From Providencia sp. PROV188 (GTDB lineage: Bacteria > Pseudomonadota > Gammaproteobacteria > Enterobacterales > Enterobacteriaceae), in contig NZ_CP097291.1 in the NCBI RefSeq assembly GCF_027595165.1, positions 2,666,001 through 2,730,000 on the forward strand: DNA of 64,000 bases, in the 5' to 3' direction. Each line of letters opens with the position of its first letter. Position 1 is the stretch's first letter. The notes under the pieces were generated by a model, which was given only the letters and a program-made list of their open reading frames with translations, did no database searches and had not been told where the DNA came from. Position numbers and translations under genes: made by a program. Below, piece after piece: positions 48,437 to 59,512 of the stretch.

Positions 48437-49831
48437 ATGCGCACATCTAGGGAAAGCCATTATATTTTCAAAGAACTCAAAGTACTTTGTGACAAAAACT
48501 ATATTGTGATTATCGATCACAACGAAAAAAGATTATCCATAGCTACGATAGAAAAACCCAATGATAATTTATTATCCACATTACGTTTTATTGCCAGCGT
48601 ACCTGTTTGTTATGAAATATGGGCTAAAGAAAAAATTGATCATTATTTCAATCGCCATACTTTAGAAATCAATGAAGATGAAAATGCTTATCCGACTAAC
48701 ACTATTGAACCTATCAACGTGCCATCTCCTGCCGTTGATTTTGTCGATGATTTATTAAAGATGGCGGTAAGAAAGCGAGCATCTGATATTCACCTTGAAC
48801 CAACCAAGCATAGCCTAAAAATTCGCCTTAGAGTGGATGGGAAACTCTACGTTATTCCTTCACCACCACATGAAATAAGCAATGAGGTTATTGCTCGAAT
48901 AAAAATATTGTCAAAAATGAATATTGCGGAAAAAAGAATCCCTCAGGATGGGCAAATGAACTGGAGCTTTGAGCGTAAAAACTTTAGCATCCGTCTTTCC
49001 AGCATGCCTACACTTCATGGTGAAAAATTAGTTCTGAGATTATTAAATACACAGCTGAAATACTCTCTCGAACAAATTGGAATGTGCCCGACTTTATTAC
49101 CCCTACTAAAAAGCACATTACAAAAACCGCAAGGATTGATTCTCGTGACAGGCCCCACGGGTAGCGGTAAAACTGTCACACTTTATAGTGCACTGGAATA
49201 CCTTAATCAAACATCAAGAAATATATCTACCATTGAAGACCCTATTGAGATCCCCCTTGGGGGGATCAACCAAACGCAAGTAAACGAAAAATACTCACTT
49301 ACTTTTGCTTTTATTCTTCGTGCACTCCTTCGACAAGATCCTGACGTGATTATGATTGGTGAAATTAGAGACGAAGAAACGGCACAAATAGCTGCTCGAG
49401 CTGCGCAAACAGGCCACCTTGTTCTATCAACGCTCCATACTAATTGTACAGTCAGTGCCATTACACGCATGGAACAGCTAGGCGTTGACAGAAACCAACT
49501 TCAATCTTGTTTAAAAATGGTTATCGCTCAGCGCTTAGTTAGAAAACTTTGCACATACTGCAAACAAGAAACTGCACGTATTACTCCGATAAACCCAATG
49601 CAGAATATTAGCGAATACCACTCTACTGGGTGCGAACACTGTTTTTCAGGATTTATGGGGCGTACCGCAATTTATGAACACCTTGATAAAACACAACTCA
49701 ACTTTCTATTAAAAGACAATGGTAAATTAACTGATAATTTTAAAAATCTATTTCAAGCAAGCCTTGAGCGAGTCGAAGCTGGCGAAACAACATTACAAGA
49801 AATTTATTCTGTTATAGGGCAAGGAGAGTAA
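48437..49831 (+). CDS. hofB: Type IV pilus assembly ATPase HofB (PilB/GspE family)
   Basis: 464 residues. Walker A GPTGSGKT at residues 239-246, Walker B region LRQDPDVIMIGEIRDEETA, the His box TGHLVLSTLHTN, and a four-cysteine zinc element CTYCKQE...GCEHCF near the C terminus. It would power extension of the pilus. The GspE N-terminal domain is short, as in E. coli HofB. AAGGGA lies before the ATG, 13 bases after ppdD; hofC starts four bases after its stop. Confidence 0.94.
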   Translation: MRTSRESHYIFKELKVLCDKNYIVIIDHNEKRLSIATIEKPNDNLLSTLRFIASVPVCYEIWAKEKIDHYFNRHTLEINEDENAYPTNTIEPINVPSPAVDFVDDLLKMAVRKRASDIHLEPTKHSLKIRLRVDGKLYVIPSPPHEISNEVIARIKILSKMNIAEKRIPQDGQMNWSFERKNFSIRLSSMPTLHGEKLVLRLLNTQLKYSLEQIGMCPTLLPLLKSTLQKPQGLILVTGPTGSGKTVTLYSALEYLNQTSRNISTIEDPIEIPLGGINQTQVNEKYSLTFAFILRALLRQDPDVIMIGEIRDEETAQIAARAAQTGHLVLSTLHTNCTVSAITRMEQLGVDRNQLQSCLKMVIAQRLVRKLCTYCKQETARITPINPMQNISEYHSTGCEHCFSGFMGRTAIYEHLDKTQLNFLLKDNGKLTDNFKNLFQASLERVEAGETTLQEIYSVIGQGE

Positions 49832-49835
49832 ATTA

Positions 49836-51020
49836 ATGTTTGTATATCATTACACTTCACTTGAAAATAATTCGTATATAACTGATAGCTTAGTAGCAAA
49901 AAACAAGAAACAAGCTTTCTTAGTGATAATCAAACGAGGTCAAACACCAATATCAATAAAATTAAAATCTATATTTATATTGGATATGGAAAATTTAAAC
50001 TACAGAATTCATTTCTTCCATCAGCTACATATACTATCTTCCTCAGGAATTAGTTTATTAAAATGCTTTCAATTACTTAAAATTAATTGTCATTTACCTT
50101 TTTGGAAAAACCTCATTAATCAGGCAATCGATGATCTAGAAAAAGGTATTGATTTTATTAAAAACCTAGAAAAACATCCGCATATTTTTAATAGTACAAT
50201 AATTAGCTTGATTGTAATCGCCGAAAAAACAGGAAAATATGATGAAAGCTTTTTAATTATCAAAAATATGCTTGAAAATAACCAAAAAACATCAGTTTTA
50301 ATAAAAAAAGCCCTACGTTATCCAATTACCCTCGTAGGGTTTTCAAGCCTATTACTTATCATTATGCTAGTTTTTGTCATCCCTCAGTTCGTTGAAATTT
50401 ACGAAAGCTTTCAACAGGAATTACCCTCTATAACAAAGGTAGTCATTATAATATCGAATACTTTGATTGAGAATATTCAATGGATACTGTTAACACTGTC
50501 CTCAACCATATTTTTATTTATTAAATATAAATCCTTTGCATCCAAAAAACTGAGTCAGTTAATGCAATATTTTCCTTATATCAATAACATCATCAAAGCC
50601 AAAAATTTGAACATCTACTTTTTAACATTATCTTCAACATTAAAATCAGGACTGCCTCTCTTGGAATGCCTTGATTGCTCAACTAAAACGATAGTGCATC
50701 ATAAATACAAGAAAGAATGCCATGAAATATATCACGCTATCCTTAGAGGAGCTTCATTATCTGATGCAATGAGAAATACTCAGTTTTTTCCAAAATTAGC
50801 AACTCAGTTAATTTCTTTGGCAGAGGAATCTGGTAAGCTAGAATATTTTACATTATATTTATTTAAGTATTACTCACAGCAATATAAGACTATTACAGAG
50901 CATCGCCTTAAGAACCTTGAACCTATATTGCTCTTATTTATAGCTATCATTATCTGCCTAATAATGTTTGCAATGTATTTACCAATATTTAAATTAGGCT
51001 CAGTCATCTCTGGAATGTAA
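49836..51020 (+). CDS. hofC: Type IV pilus inner-membrane platform protein HofC (PilC/GspF family)
   Basis: 394 residues with two GspF repeats: FHQLHILSSSGISLLKCFQLL near residue 65 and LTLSSTLKSGLPLLECLDC near residue 268, each followed by a SLIVIAEKTGKYDESF or LAEESGKLEYF block, and three hydrophobic helices (about 168-190, 215-235, 363-385). It anchors the pilus machinery and the HofB ATPase. The gene is clearly more AT-rich than its neighbours, with many ATA and AAA codons. AAGGAG overlaps the hofB stop region. Confidence 0.92.
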   Translation: MFVYHYTSLENNSYITDSLVAKNKKQAFLVIIKRGQTPISIKLKSIFILDMENLNYRIHFFHQLHILSSSGISLLKCFQLLKINCHLPFWKNLINQAIDDLEKGIDFIKNLEKHPHIFNSTIISLIVIAEKTGKYDESFLIIKNMLENNQKTSVLIKKALRYPITLVGFSSLLLIIMLVFVIPQFVEIYESFQQELPSITKVVIIISNTLIENIQWILLTLSSTIFLFIKYKSFASKKLSQLMQYFPYINNIIKAKNLNIYFLTLSSTLKSGLPLLECLDCSTKTIVHHKYKKECHEIYHAILRGASLSDAMRNTQFFPKLATQLISLAEESGKLEYFTLYLFKYYSQQYKTITEHRLKNLEPILLLFIAIIICLIMFAMYLPIFKLGSVISGM

Positions 51021-51174
51021 CTTATTTCCTAAAGAAAGTAGTTTAATTTGGATAGTAAAAATAGATTGGAATCACACATATATCCATAACATGATAACTT
51101 GACTCAATTGTATACAGACAAATTAAAACTTTCAGTGTAACCTGACTTATTTCCCGTGAACTAATGAATCATTT

Positions 51175-51780
51175 ATGTCTTATATAGTTGCCCTCACAGG
51201 GGGGATAGGAAGTGGTAAAACAACCGTTGCCAACGAATTTGCTAAACTTGGGGTACCCCTTGTTGATGCTGATATCATCGCACGCCAAGTGGTTGAACCT
51301 AATACCCCTGCATTGATCAGCATTCAGCAGCACTTTGGTCAAAACATGTTAAACCATGATGGCACCTTAAATAGAGGTTTTTTACGATCAGTTGTTTTTT
51401 CCGAACCAAAAGAAAAAGCGTGGCTAAATGCACTGCTTCATCCTTTGATACAACAAGAAACACAGAAACAACTTCAGCAGGTTAACTATCCTTATGTTTT
51501 ATGGGTAGTCCCCCTGCTTATTGAAAATAAAATTTCGCATTTAGCAGATCGTGTTCTTGTCGTAGATGTAACAAGAGAAGAGCAAATAGAGAGAACCATC
51601 AAACGCGATGATACTAACCTAGAGCATGTTATTAATATATTAAATGCTCAAGCATCTCGAGAAGAAAGGTTGTCGTATGCTGACGACATCATCACTAATC
51701 ATACAAATAATACTGAGCTGCCAAATAGAGTTGCAGAACTACACAAACAATACCTAGCACTTGCAGCACAAAAAGAATAG
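51175..51780 (+). CDS. coaE: Dephospho-CoA kinase
   Basis: 201 residues. P-loop [15 protein letters not shown] at residues 5-19, then [12 protein letters not shown] and the LID-type arginine segment. It phosphorylates dephospho-CoA in the last step of CoA synthesis. The gap of 154 bases from hofC holds no gene; in E. coli guaC sits there on the other strand. No strong ribosome binding site is seen. zapD follows at once. Confidence 0.95.
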   Translation: MSYIVALTGGIGSGKTTVANEFAKLGVPLVDADIIARQVVEPNTPALISIQQHFGQNMLNHDGTLNRGFLRSVVFSEPKEKAWLNALLHPLIQQETQKQLQQVNYPYVLWVVPLLIENKISHLADRVLVVDVTREEQIERTIKRDDTNLEHVINILNAQASREERLSYADDIITNHTNNTELPNRVAELHKQYLALAAQKE

Positions 51781-51788
51781 GAATGAGC

Positions 51789-52547
51789 ATGAGCGAAAAA
51801 ATCGAAACGACTTTGGTTACTTATGAATATCCAATGAATGAAAAAATTCGTTCTTGGCTACGGCTTGAAACATTATTAATGCAAATCTATGAACAGAGCC
51901 ATATAACTTCCTACTCTTCTGGAATCGCCTTTTTCCGTTCTGTTTCTGAACTGATTGAAATTTTAGATAGAGGTGAAGTTCGCTCTGATCTTATCAAAGA
52001 ACTCGAAAAACAAAAAAGTAGGCTACTCAGTTGGGCCGATGCCCCAAATGTTGATAAAACATTAATCACCTCTCTTTTAAATGACCTAACGCCGAAAATA
52101 AGCAGTTTAATGTCCGCACCTCGATTTGGTCATCAGCTACGTAACGATAAAATTATTAGTATGGTTCGCCAACGCCTCAGTATTCCCGGTGGATGCTGTA
52201 GCTTTGATTTGCCCACCCTTCAACTGTGGCTAAATATTCCCCAATCAGATAGAGATAATGAAATCAAAAACTGGCTAAATAGTTTAGATCCACTGCATGA
52301 TGCCTTACAAACCGTGTTATCACTAATCCGTCAAAATGGAAGTTTTGAATCTGCCGAATCTCACAATGGTTTCTTTCAAGGTAATGTCGAAGGAAAAGAG
52401 CTTTTACGTATTAGGTTATCGCCAGAGCATTTGATATACCCTCAAATTTCAGGACATAAAACGCGCTTTGCCTTACGTTTTCTTCATATCGATAGCGAGA
52501 ATGGTATACTCCCAGACGTAATTCGTTTTCAGTTAGCCTGTTGTTAG
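51789..52547 (+). CDS. zapD: Cell division protein ZapD
   Basis: 252 residues from the ATG at 51789, with AGGA six bases upstream; the ATG at 51783 directly abuts that AGGA and is less likely. The conserved core RQRLSIPGGCCSFDLPTLQLWL and the end LYPQ/IYPQISGHKTRFALRF match E. coli ZapD (YacF). It crosslinks FtsZ filaments by binding the FtsZ C-terminal tail, which is conserved here (see ftsZ). Order coaE-zapD-yacG is as in E. coli. Confidence 0.95.
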   Translation: MSEKIETTLVTYEYPMNEKIRSWLRLETLLMQIYEQSHITSYSSGIAFFRSVSELIEILDRGEVRSDLIKELEKQKSRLLSWADAPNVDKTLITSLLNDLTPKISSLMSAPRFGHQLRNDKIISMVRQRLSIPGGCCSFDLPTLQLWLNIPQSDRDNEIKNWLNSLDPLHDALQTVLSLIRQNGSFESAESHNGFFQGNVEGKELLRIRLSPEHLIYPQISGHKTRFALRFLHIDSENGILPDVIRFQLACC

Positions 52548-52562
52548 TTTGAGAGTCCATGT

Positions 52563-52760
52563 ATGAATGAAATTATTGAAGTCAATTGTCCGACTTGCCA
52601 AAAAGTCGTGACTTGGAATGAATCCAGCCCTTTCCGCCCATTTTGCAGTAAGAGATGTCAACTGATTGATTTAGGCGAGTGGGCCGCAGAAGAAAAACGC
52701 ATTGAAAGCCAAGGTGATATCTCCGATAGCGATAATTGGAGTGAAACACCTGAGCACTAA
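52563..52760 (+). CDS. yacG: DNA gyrase inhibitor YacG
   Basis: 65 residues. Zinc ligands in NCPTCQK and [23 protein letters not shown] form a C-x2-C...C-x3-C zinc ribbon; the acidic tail SDSDNWSE follows. It binds GyrB and can block DNA binding. It is last in coaE-zapD-yacG and converges on mutT. Confidence 0.95.
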   Translation: MNEIIEVNCPTCQKVVTWNESSPFRPFCSKRCQLIDLGEWAAEEKRIESQGDISDSDNWSETPEH

Positions 52761-52782
52761 TTTCACTTTATCTGTGTTGATA

Positions 52783-52820
52783 ATGAAAATAGCCAAATCG
52801 CTGCATTAGGCTATTTTCAT
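52783..52820. terminator. Hairpin between yacG and mutT
   Basis: ATGAAAATAGCC (52783-52794) pairs perfectly with GGCTATTTTCAT (52809-52820). The T run lies inside the stem. It separates the convergent genes yacG and mutT. Confidence 0.65.
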
Positions 52821-52842
52821 CTTCATTACTGACGACTTGCTG

Positions 52843-53241
52843 TTATGCATCCTTGGTCAGCATATCAACAATCACGCGATTAGCTGGTGGAAACTCATCA
52901 GCGATTAAGCTTTGCTGCTCAATCCAACGTGATTTTTGCCCTTCTTTTCCATAGGGATCATTATCCCAGCCTGAAACCATAAAGAAGTAGAGCGTAATAA
53001 ATCTATCGTCAAATTCATGATCAACTTGATGGAATAAATCACAGTCAATCACCGCAATACCCACTTCTTCTTCCAATTCTCGGATCAGTGCGTCCTTGGG
53101 GTCTTCCCCTTTTTCTAGCTTCCCACCAGGAAATTCCCAAAACCCGGCCATGTGTGTGCCTTCAGGTCGCTGAGTAATAAAAATATGTTTCTGAGCATTA
53201 CGAATGATCCCAGCGGCAATATGCAGATGTTTTTTTTCCAT
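52843..53241 (-). CDS. mutT: 8-oxo-dGTP diphosphatase MutT
   Basis: 132 residues. The Nudix box is complete: GGKLEKGEDPKDALIRELEEEVGI (G-x5-E-x7-R-E-x2-E-E-x-G). It removes 8-oxo-dGTP from the nucleotide pool and prevents A:T to C:G changes. It lies directly downstream of secA, as in E. coli, with a terminator hairpin in the 60-base gap. Confidence 0.95.
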   Translation of the reverse strand: MEKKHLHIAAGIIRNAQKHIFITQRPEGTHMAGFWEFPGGKLEKGEDPKDALIRELEEEVGIAVIDCDLFHQVDHEFDDRFITLYFFMVSGWDNDPYGKEGQKSRWIEQQSLIADEFPPANRVIVDMLTKDA

Positions 53242-53255
53242 AATTTCTTCACTAA

Positions 53256-53277
53256 AAAGGCGGGTTTCCCCGCCTTT
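53256..53277 (-). terminator. Terminator between secA and mutT
   Basis: AAAGGCGGG (53256-53264) pairs with CCCGCCTTT (53269-53277) with a four-base loop; T residues follow on the minus strand. It lies 24 bases after the secA stop and would reduce mutT read-through. Confidence 0.8.
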
Positions 53278-53301
53278 ATTGATTATTTATTGAATTCTAA
53301 A

Positions 53302-56013
53302 TTAGTTTAAGCGGCCGTGGCACTGCTTGTATTTTTTACCGGAACCACAAGGGCATGGATCATTACGACCAATTTTATTACCTTGGGTTGCAATCTTCGC
53401 TTCTGCTTCTGTCATTAAAGATTCAGCTTCAGCTTCATGGCTTAAATGCTGTTTCTTCGCCAGACGTTCAGCTTCTTCACGACGTTGTTGCTCTAACGCT
53501 TCAACTTCTTCCGGTAAACGTACTTGTACTTTTGACAAGGTACTGATCACTTCATATTTCAATGCTTCCAACATATTGGCAAACATACTGAAGGATTCAC
53601 GTTTGTATTCTTGTTTTGGATCTTTTTGTGCATAGCCACGTAAATGGATACCTTGACGTAAATAGTCCATGGAAGCCAAATGCTCTTTCCATAATGTATC
53701 CAGCGTTTGCAACATAACGCCTTTTTCAAAATTACGCATTGCTTCAGAGCTAACGATCTCTTCTTTACGCTGGTAAATTTCAATCGCTTTTTCCATGATA
53801 CGTTCGCGCAAAGTTTCTTCGTGAAGTTCAGGCTCTTTGTCTAACCACTCTTGAATTGGTAAGTCGAGGTCAAAATCGTTCACTAAACGTTTTTGCAGAC
53901 CATCAATGTCCCACATTTCTTCCAGTGATTGAGGCGGAATATACGCATCAATAATAGTGGTAAAGACATCCTCACGAATACTGTCTACGGTTTCTTTAAT
54001 ATCGCCGCCATCCAGCAATTCATTACGCTGAGTATAGATAGCGCGACGTTGGTCACTTGCCACATCATCATACTCAAGTAATTGTTTACGAATATCAAAG
54101 TTACGGCTTTCAACTTTACGCTGGGCGTTAGCAATTGCTTTTGTGACCCAAGGGTGTTCGATAGCTTCGCCCGGTTTCATACCCAGTTTTTTCATCATCC
54201 CCGTTACACGGTCTGATGCGAAGATACGCATTAAAGCATCTTCCATTGACAGATAGAAACGTGATGAACCAGCATCACCTTGACGTCCCGCACGACCACG
54301 TAACTGGTTATCGATACGGCGAGATTCATGGCGTTCTGTGCCGATGATATGTAAACCACCAGCTGCTAACACTTCATCGTGACGAATTTTCCAGTTCGCT
54401 TTGATTTCATCAATTTGTTCTTGCGTTGGGTTCTCTAACGCAGCCACTTCTGACTGCCAGCTTCCCCCTAACATGATATCGGTACCACGACCCGCCATGT
54501 TAGTTGCGATGGTTACAGCGCTTTTTTGCCCCGCGTTAGCAATAATGTCAGCTTCCATTGCGTGGAATTTCGCATTCAATACGTTATGAGCAATTTTTGC
54601 TTTAGTCAGCGCATGAGAAATTAATTCAGATTTTTCAATCGAAATAGTACCAACCAGAACTGGCTGACCTTTGGCGGTTTTATCACGGATATCTTCAATA
54701 ATTGCTTCAAATTTGTCTGCTTCAGTCATATAGACTAAGTCAGGCATGTCTTTACGAACCATTGGACGGTTAGTTGGGATAACAATCGTATCCAGCTTAT
54801 AGATTGAGCTAAATTCGAATGCTTCGGTATCCGCAGTACCGGTCATACCCGCTAGTTTTTCGTATAGGCGGAAATAGTTCTGGAAAGTAATCGATGCTAA
54901 TGTTTGGTTTTCATTATGGATCTCAACACCTTCTTTTGCTTCAACAGCTTGGTGCAGACCATCAGACCAACGACGCCCTTCCATTGTACGGCCAGTATGC
55001 TCGTCGACAATGATAACTTGGTTATCTTTAACAATATAATCAACATCACGAGTAAACAGCGCGTGGGCACGTAAACCGGCCATGACGTGGTGCATCAGCA
55101 TGATGTTTGATGGTGAATAAAGCGATTCGCCTTCATCCATTAAACCTGCTTTTGCTAGTAATTCTTCAACGAGAACTAGACCGCGCTCTGTGATTGTTAC
55201 CTGACGAGATTTTTCATCAACCGAGAAGTGACCTTCGCCTTGGAAAGTGTCCGAGTCTTCTTTTTCTTGGCGAACTAATTTCGGGATCAGTTTATCCACT
55301 TTAATATACAGGTCTGAGCTATCTTCCGCAGGACCAGAAATGATCAGTGGCGTACGCGCTTCATCGATAAGAATGGAGTCCACCTCATCCACTAATGCGT
55401 AATGCAATTTACGTTGAACGCGATCTTCAGGGCTAAATGCCATGTTGTCACGTAGATAGTCGAAACCAAACTCATTGTTGGTACCGTAAGTAATATCTTC
55501 CGCATAAGCTTGGCGCTTAGCAGGTGGAGCCATACCCGATAAGTTAATACCAACGGTTAAGCCTAAAAACTCGAATAATGGACGGTTATTTTCCGCATCT
55601 CGTTTTGCTAGGTAGTCGTTCACCGTAACAACGTGAACCCCTTTGCCTGATAATGCGTTAATGTATGCTGGTAGCGTTGCAGTTAGTGTTTTACCTTCAC
55701 CTGTACGCATTTCTGCGATGCAGCGCTCGTTCAGTACCATACCACCGATTAACTGAACGTCGAAGTGACGCATACCAAAGACACGTTTACTTGCTTCACG
55801 CACTGTCGCAAACGCTTCAGGGATCATATTTTCAATACTTTCGCCTTGTTTTAAACGCTCACGAAATTCTACGGTTTTGGCTTTCAGCTCGTCATCCGAT
55901 AATTTCTCAAACTCAGGCTCTAGCTTGTTAATTTTTTCCACTTCTTTACGCAGACGGCGCAGAGTACGGTCATTACGGCTACCAAATACTTTGGTTAATA
56001 ATTTAGTTAACAT
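53302..56013 (-). CDS. secA: Preprotein translocase ATPase SecA
   Basis: 903 residues from the ATG at 56013 ([17 protein letters not shown]...), the family start; the frame extends seven codons upstream. Walker [14 protein letters not shown]-like [19 protein letters not shown], motif [14 protein letters not shown], and the C-terminal SecB/zinc motif [14 protein letters not shown]. It drives secreted proteins through SecYEG. It is translated after secM, whose stalling is expected to raise secA translation. Confidence 0.97.
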   Translation of the reverse strand: MLTKLLTKVFGSRNDRTLRRLRKEVEKINKLEPEFEKLSDDELKAKTVEFRERLKQGESIENMIPEAFATVREASKRVFGMRHFDVQLIGGMVLNERCIAEMRTGEGKTLTATLPAYINALSGKGVHVVTVNDYLAKRDAENNRPLFEFLGLTVGINLSGMAPPAKRQAYAEDITYGTNNEFGFDYLRDNMAFSPEDRVQRKLHYALVDEVDSILIDEARTPLIISGPAEDSSDLYIKVDKLIPKLVRQEKEDSDTFQGEGHFSVDEKSRQVTITERGLVLVEELLAKAGLMDEGESLYSPSNIMLMHHVMAGLRAHALFTRDVDYIVKDNQVIIVDEHTGRTMEGRRWSDGLHQAVEAKEGVEIHNENQTLASITFQNYFRLYEKLAGMTGTADTEAFEFSSIYKLDTIVIPTNRPMVRKDMPDLVYMTEADKFEAIIEDIRDKTAKGQPVLVGTISIEKSELISHALTKAKIAHNVLNAKFHAMEADIIANAGQKSAVTIATNMAGRGTDIMLGGSWQSEVAALENPTQEQIDEIKANWKIRHDEVLAAGGLHIIGTERHESRRIDNQLRGRAGRQGDAGSSRFYLSMEDALMRIFASDRVTGMMKKLGMKPGEAIEHPWVTKAIANAQRKVESRNFDIRKQLLEYDDVASDQRRAIYTQRNELLDGGDIKETVDSIREDVFTTIIDAYIPPQSLEEMWDIDGLQKRLVNDFDLDLPIQEWLDKEPELHEETLRERIMEKAIEIYQRKEEIVSSEAMRNFEKGVMLQTLDTLWKEHLASMDYLRQGIHLRGYAQKDPKQEYKRESFSMFANMLEALKYEVISTLSKVQVRLPEEVEALEQQRREEAERLAKKQHLSHEAEAESLMTEAEAKIATQGNKIGRNDPCPCGSGKKYKQCHGRLN

Positions 56014-56108
56014 ATTTTTTCTCAGGTAAATCAATTAATTATTTGAATCGATGATTTTTGACACGATGAGAAACGACCCAATGGTAGGCTTAACATCGTT
56101 AAATGGAT

Positions 56109-56636
56109 TTAAGCAAAAAAGGGTCCAGCCCGAATGCCGTGTACCTGAGCAACCCAAATCGCGGGCTGATAAACAGTAAAGAGAGGGTAGATATGTTCGC
56201 TAGCTTGAGTCGTTGCCACATCCCATTGTAAAGATCGCTGCGCTAACATTGCGTACAGCGTATCTAACATTAATTGAGGGGCAAATAGCGTCTCTTTTTG
56301 TAGCTTACTTTTATCGGTATCTTCATCTTCTGTCGCTGAAAAGGCAAAAGTCAGTTGGCGGATAACATTACGTACCGCATGCTGCTGCCAGTAATTGACG
56401 GAGTAAGAAGATGAGGATGAAGAGCGTTGAGAATTCTGCTGAGCAAATAAGTTATCGAAAGCATTTACAGCTTGGCTTTGTCGATTGGCTGGCGCAGAAT
56501 TAACTTGAGCCTGCTGAGATTCTGATAAGGCATTTAAAATTGTAGGCAAGCCAACACCCGTAGCCACAACACCTAATAACAGGTGGGACCAAAAGTATCG
56601 TCTACCTAAATGTCGCCAAAAATTTAAAATGCCCAT
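56109..56636 (-). CDS. secM: Secretion monitor SecM
   Basis: 175 residues from the ATG at 56636. A signal-anchor-like hydrophobic segment (FWSHLLLGVVATGVGLPTIL) is near the N terminus. The arrest motif at residues 156-172 reads YQPAIWVAQVHGIRAGP and is followed by only FFA. E. coli has FSTPVWISQAQGIRAGP, so the first Phe is Tyr and Trp-Ile is Trp-Val here; the essential GIRAGP is intact. Stalling in low secretion opens the secA start region. It lies 95 bases before secA. Confidence 0.93.
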   Translation of the reverse strand: MGILNFWRHLGRRYFWSHLLLGVVATGVGLPTILNALSESQQAQVNSAPANRQSQAVNAFDNLFAQQNSQRSSSSSSYSVNYWQQHAVRNVIRQLTFAFSATEDEDTDKSKLQKETLFAPQLMLDTLYAMLAQRSLQWDVATTQASEHIYPLFTVYQPAIWVAQVHGIRAGPFFA

Positions 56637-56722
56637 CAAACTCTTATATAATTTATAGATTAAAGTATGATTCCCAATTATGTTCTGACATCTTTAGCAA
56701 TCGCGTAAAATGAGAGTTCACA

Positions 56723-57244
56723 ATGAGAGATAGTCATCCACAAGCACTTTTCGATGTTCTCGAAGAGTCTCTGGCAAAAACATCAAACACTTTACAAACT
56801 ATTCAGCGAAATGCAAAAGCTATTCTAAAATTGAATCGTGTTGTAAAAAGTTTGCTGCCAGCGGAAATTAAACCCATGTGTCGGGTGGCAAACTACCGTA
56901 ATAACATTATGGTTATCGAAGTGGCTAATGCCAGTTGGATGACCCGCCTTAACTATGAAAAAATAAACCTTCTTTCTGCATTAAGGTCGTCTATTCTACC
57001 ATCTTTATCTTCCATCGACATCAGAATCAACCCCGATCTTATACGAAAATCTAAGCAAAATAGCTCATTGAATAAGCAATCAGTGAATCATAAAGAAAAT
57101 CGTAATCAAAGAAAGATTAGTACGCAAACCGCTGAGCAGTTATTAAGATTAGCGAAAAAGAGTCCGAAGGGATTAAAAGAGAAGTTTGAGCGGCTGGCTG
57201 CATTAGCCGGAGAGAGTACTAATGCAACCAACAGAAAAGACTAA
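56723..57244 (+). CDS. DciA family (DUF721) protein
   Basis: 173 residues. The first 95 residues have the DUF721/DciA pattern: LNRVVKSLLPAEIKPMCRVANYRNNIMVIEVANASWMTRLNYEKINLLSALR. The rest is basic and Asn/Gln/Lys-rich. DciA loads the replicative helicase DnaB in bacteria without DnaC; most enterobacteria use DnaC/DnaT instead, so whether this one still acts on DnaB is open. It is divergent from secM and convergent with lpxC, a place where E. coli has no gene. Confidence 0.85.
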   Translation: MRDSHPQALFDVLEESLAKTSNTLQTIQRNAKAILKLNRVVKSLLPAEIKPMCRVANYRNNIMVIEVANASWMTRLNYEKINLLSALRSSILPSLSSIDIRINPDLIRKSKQNSSLNKQSVNHKENRNQRKISTQTAEQLLRLAKKSPKGLKEKFERLAALAGESTNATNRKD

Positions 57245-57264
57245 CTCTGACTGGCAGAGATAGC

Positions 57265-58254
<990 letters not shown>

Positions 58255-58297
58255 AAAATTTTAGCACAAAAAGCGGAAAAACCAATCTAATTAAAAA

Positions 58298-59455
58298 TTA
58301 ATCGGCCTGTTTACGCAAGAAAGCTGGGATATCTAAGTAATCCGGCTCTTTATTTACTTGTGTATTTTGGTCGTTAACGGCTTTTGCAGCTGGTTTTTCA
58401 TCATTTAATGAAGACATGCTATTTTGCATTTGCTGATAGCGTTGCTCCATAGAAGCTTGTTGAGACATTTTATTGCTCACTAAAGTAATTTCTGGACGTT
58501 TGTCCATACCAATACCAGTAGCAACAACAGTCACGCGCAATTCTTCATGCATTTCTGGGTCTAAAGAGGTACCGATTACGACAGTCGCATTATCTGATGC
58601 GAATGCACGAATGGTATTACCCACTGTTTCAAACTCATCCAAGCGCAGGTCAAAACCAGCAGTGATGTTGACCAGAACACCGCGCGCACCAGACAGGTCG
58701 ATATCTTCCAGAAGTGGGCTAGAAATTGCCATTTCAGCAGCTTCTTCCGCTCTATCTTCGCCACGAGCGACACCTGAACCCATCATCGCGTAGCCCATTT
58801 CTGACATCACAGTACGTACGTCAGCAAAGTCCACGTTCATTAAGCCTGGGCGAGTGATCAGCTCAGCGATACCTTGAACTGCACCTTTTAATACGTCGTT
58901 AGCCGCACCAAAAGCATCCAGTAAAGAGATACCACGACCAAGTACTTTCAGTAACTTGTCGTTAGGGATAGTGATCAGCGAGTCAACGTGCTTAGACAGC
59001 TCAGTGATACCCGCTTCCGCGAATGCCATACGCTTTTTGCCTTCGAAATTGAATGGCTTAGTCACGACAGCAACGGTTAGGATACCTAATTCTTTAGCCA
59101 CTTCAGCAACGACTGGCGCTGCACCTGTACCAGTACCACCGCCCATGCCTGCAGCGATGAACACCATATCTGCGCCATCAAGAGCATTGCGCAGTGCTTC
59201 ACGGTCTTCTTCTGCCGCATTACGGCCGACTTCTGGGTTTGCACCCGCACCCAGACCTTTAGTAATACCGGTACCGATCTGAATGGTTTGTCCGACTGCG
59301 GTTTTACGCAGGGCTTGTGCGTCGGTGTTGACTGCGAAGAATTCAACACCCTCGATGCGCTCGCGTACCATGTGTTCAACGGCATTTCCGCCGCCGCCGC
59401 CAACGCCGATGACTTTAATCACCGCATCGTTGGTTAGCTCCATTGGTTCAAACAT
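58298..59455 (-). CDS. ftsZ: Cell division GTPase FtsZ
   Basis: 385 residues. Tubulin signature GGGTGTG ([18 protein letters not shown]), T7 loop [15 protein letters not shown], and the C-terminal conserved peptide [15 protein letters not shown] that binds FtsA, ZipA, ZapD and MinC. It forms the division ring. GGAGAG lies before the ATG. It follows ftsA by 57 bases in the ddlB-ftsQAZ order. Confidence 0.98.
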   Translation of the reverse strand: MFEPMELTNDAVIKVIGVGGGGGNAVEHMVRERIEGVEFFAVNTDAQALRKTAVGQTIQIGTGITKGLGAGANPEVGRNAAEEDREALRNALDGADMVFIAAGMGGGTGTGAAPVVAEVAKELGILTVAVVTKPFNFEGKKRMAFAEAGITELSKHVDSLITIPNDKLLKVLGRGISLLDAFGAANDVLKGAVQGIAELITRPGLMNVDFADVRTVMSEMGYAMMGSGVARGEDRAEEAAEMAISSPLLEDIDLSGARGVLVNITAGFDLRLDEFETVGNTIRAFASDNATVVIGTSLDPEMHEELRVTVVATGIGMDKRPEITLVSNKMSQQASMEQRYQQMQNSMSSLNDEKPAAKAVNDQNTQVNKEPDYLDIPAFLRKQAD

Positions 59456-59512
59456 AATGTCTCTCCGTTTTGTGCTTACTATTGAAGCTAATAATATGCT
59501 TCTAAATAAAAA

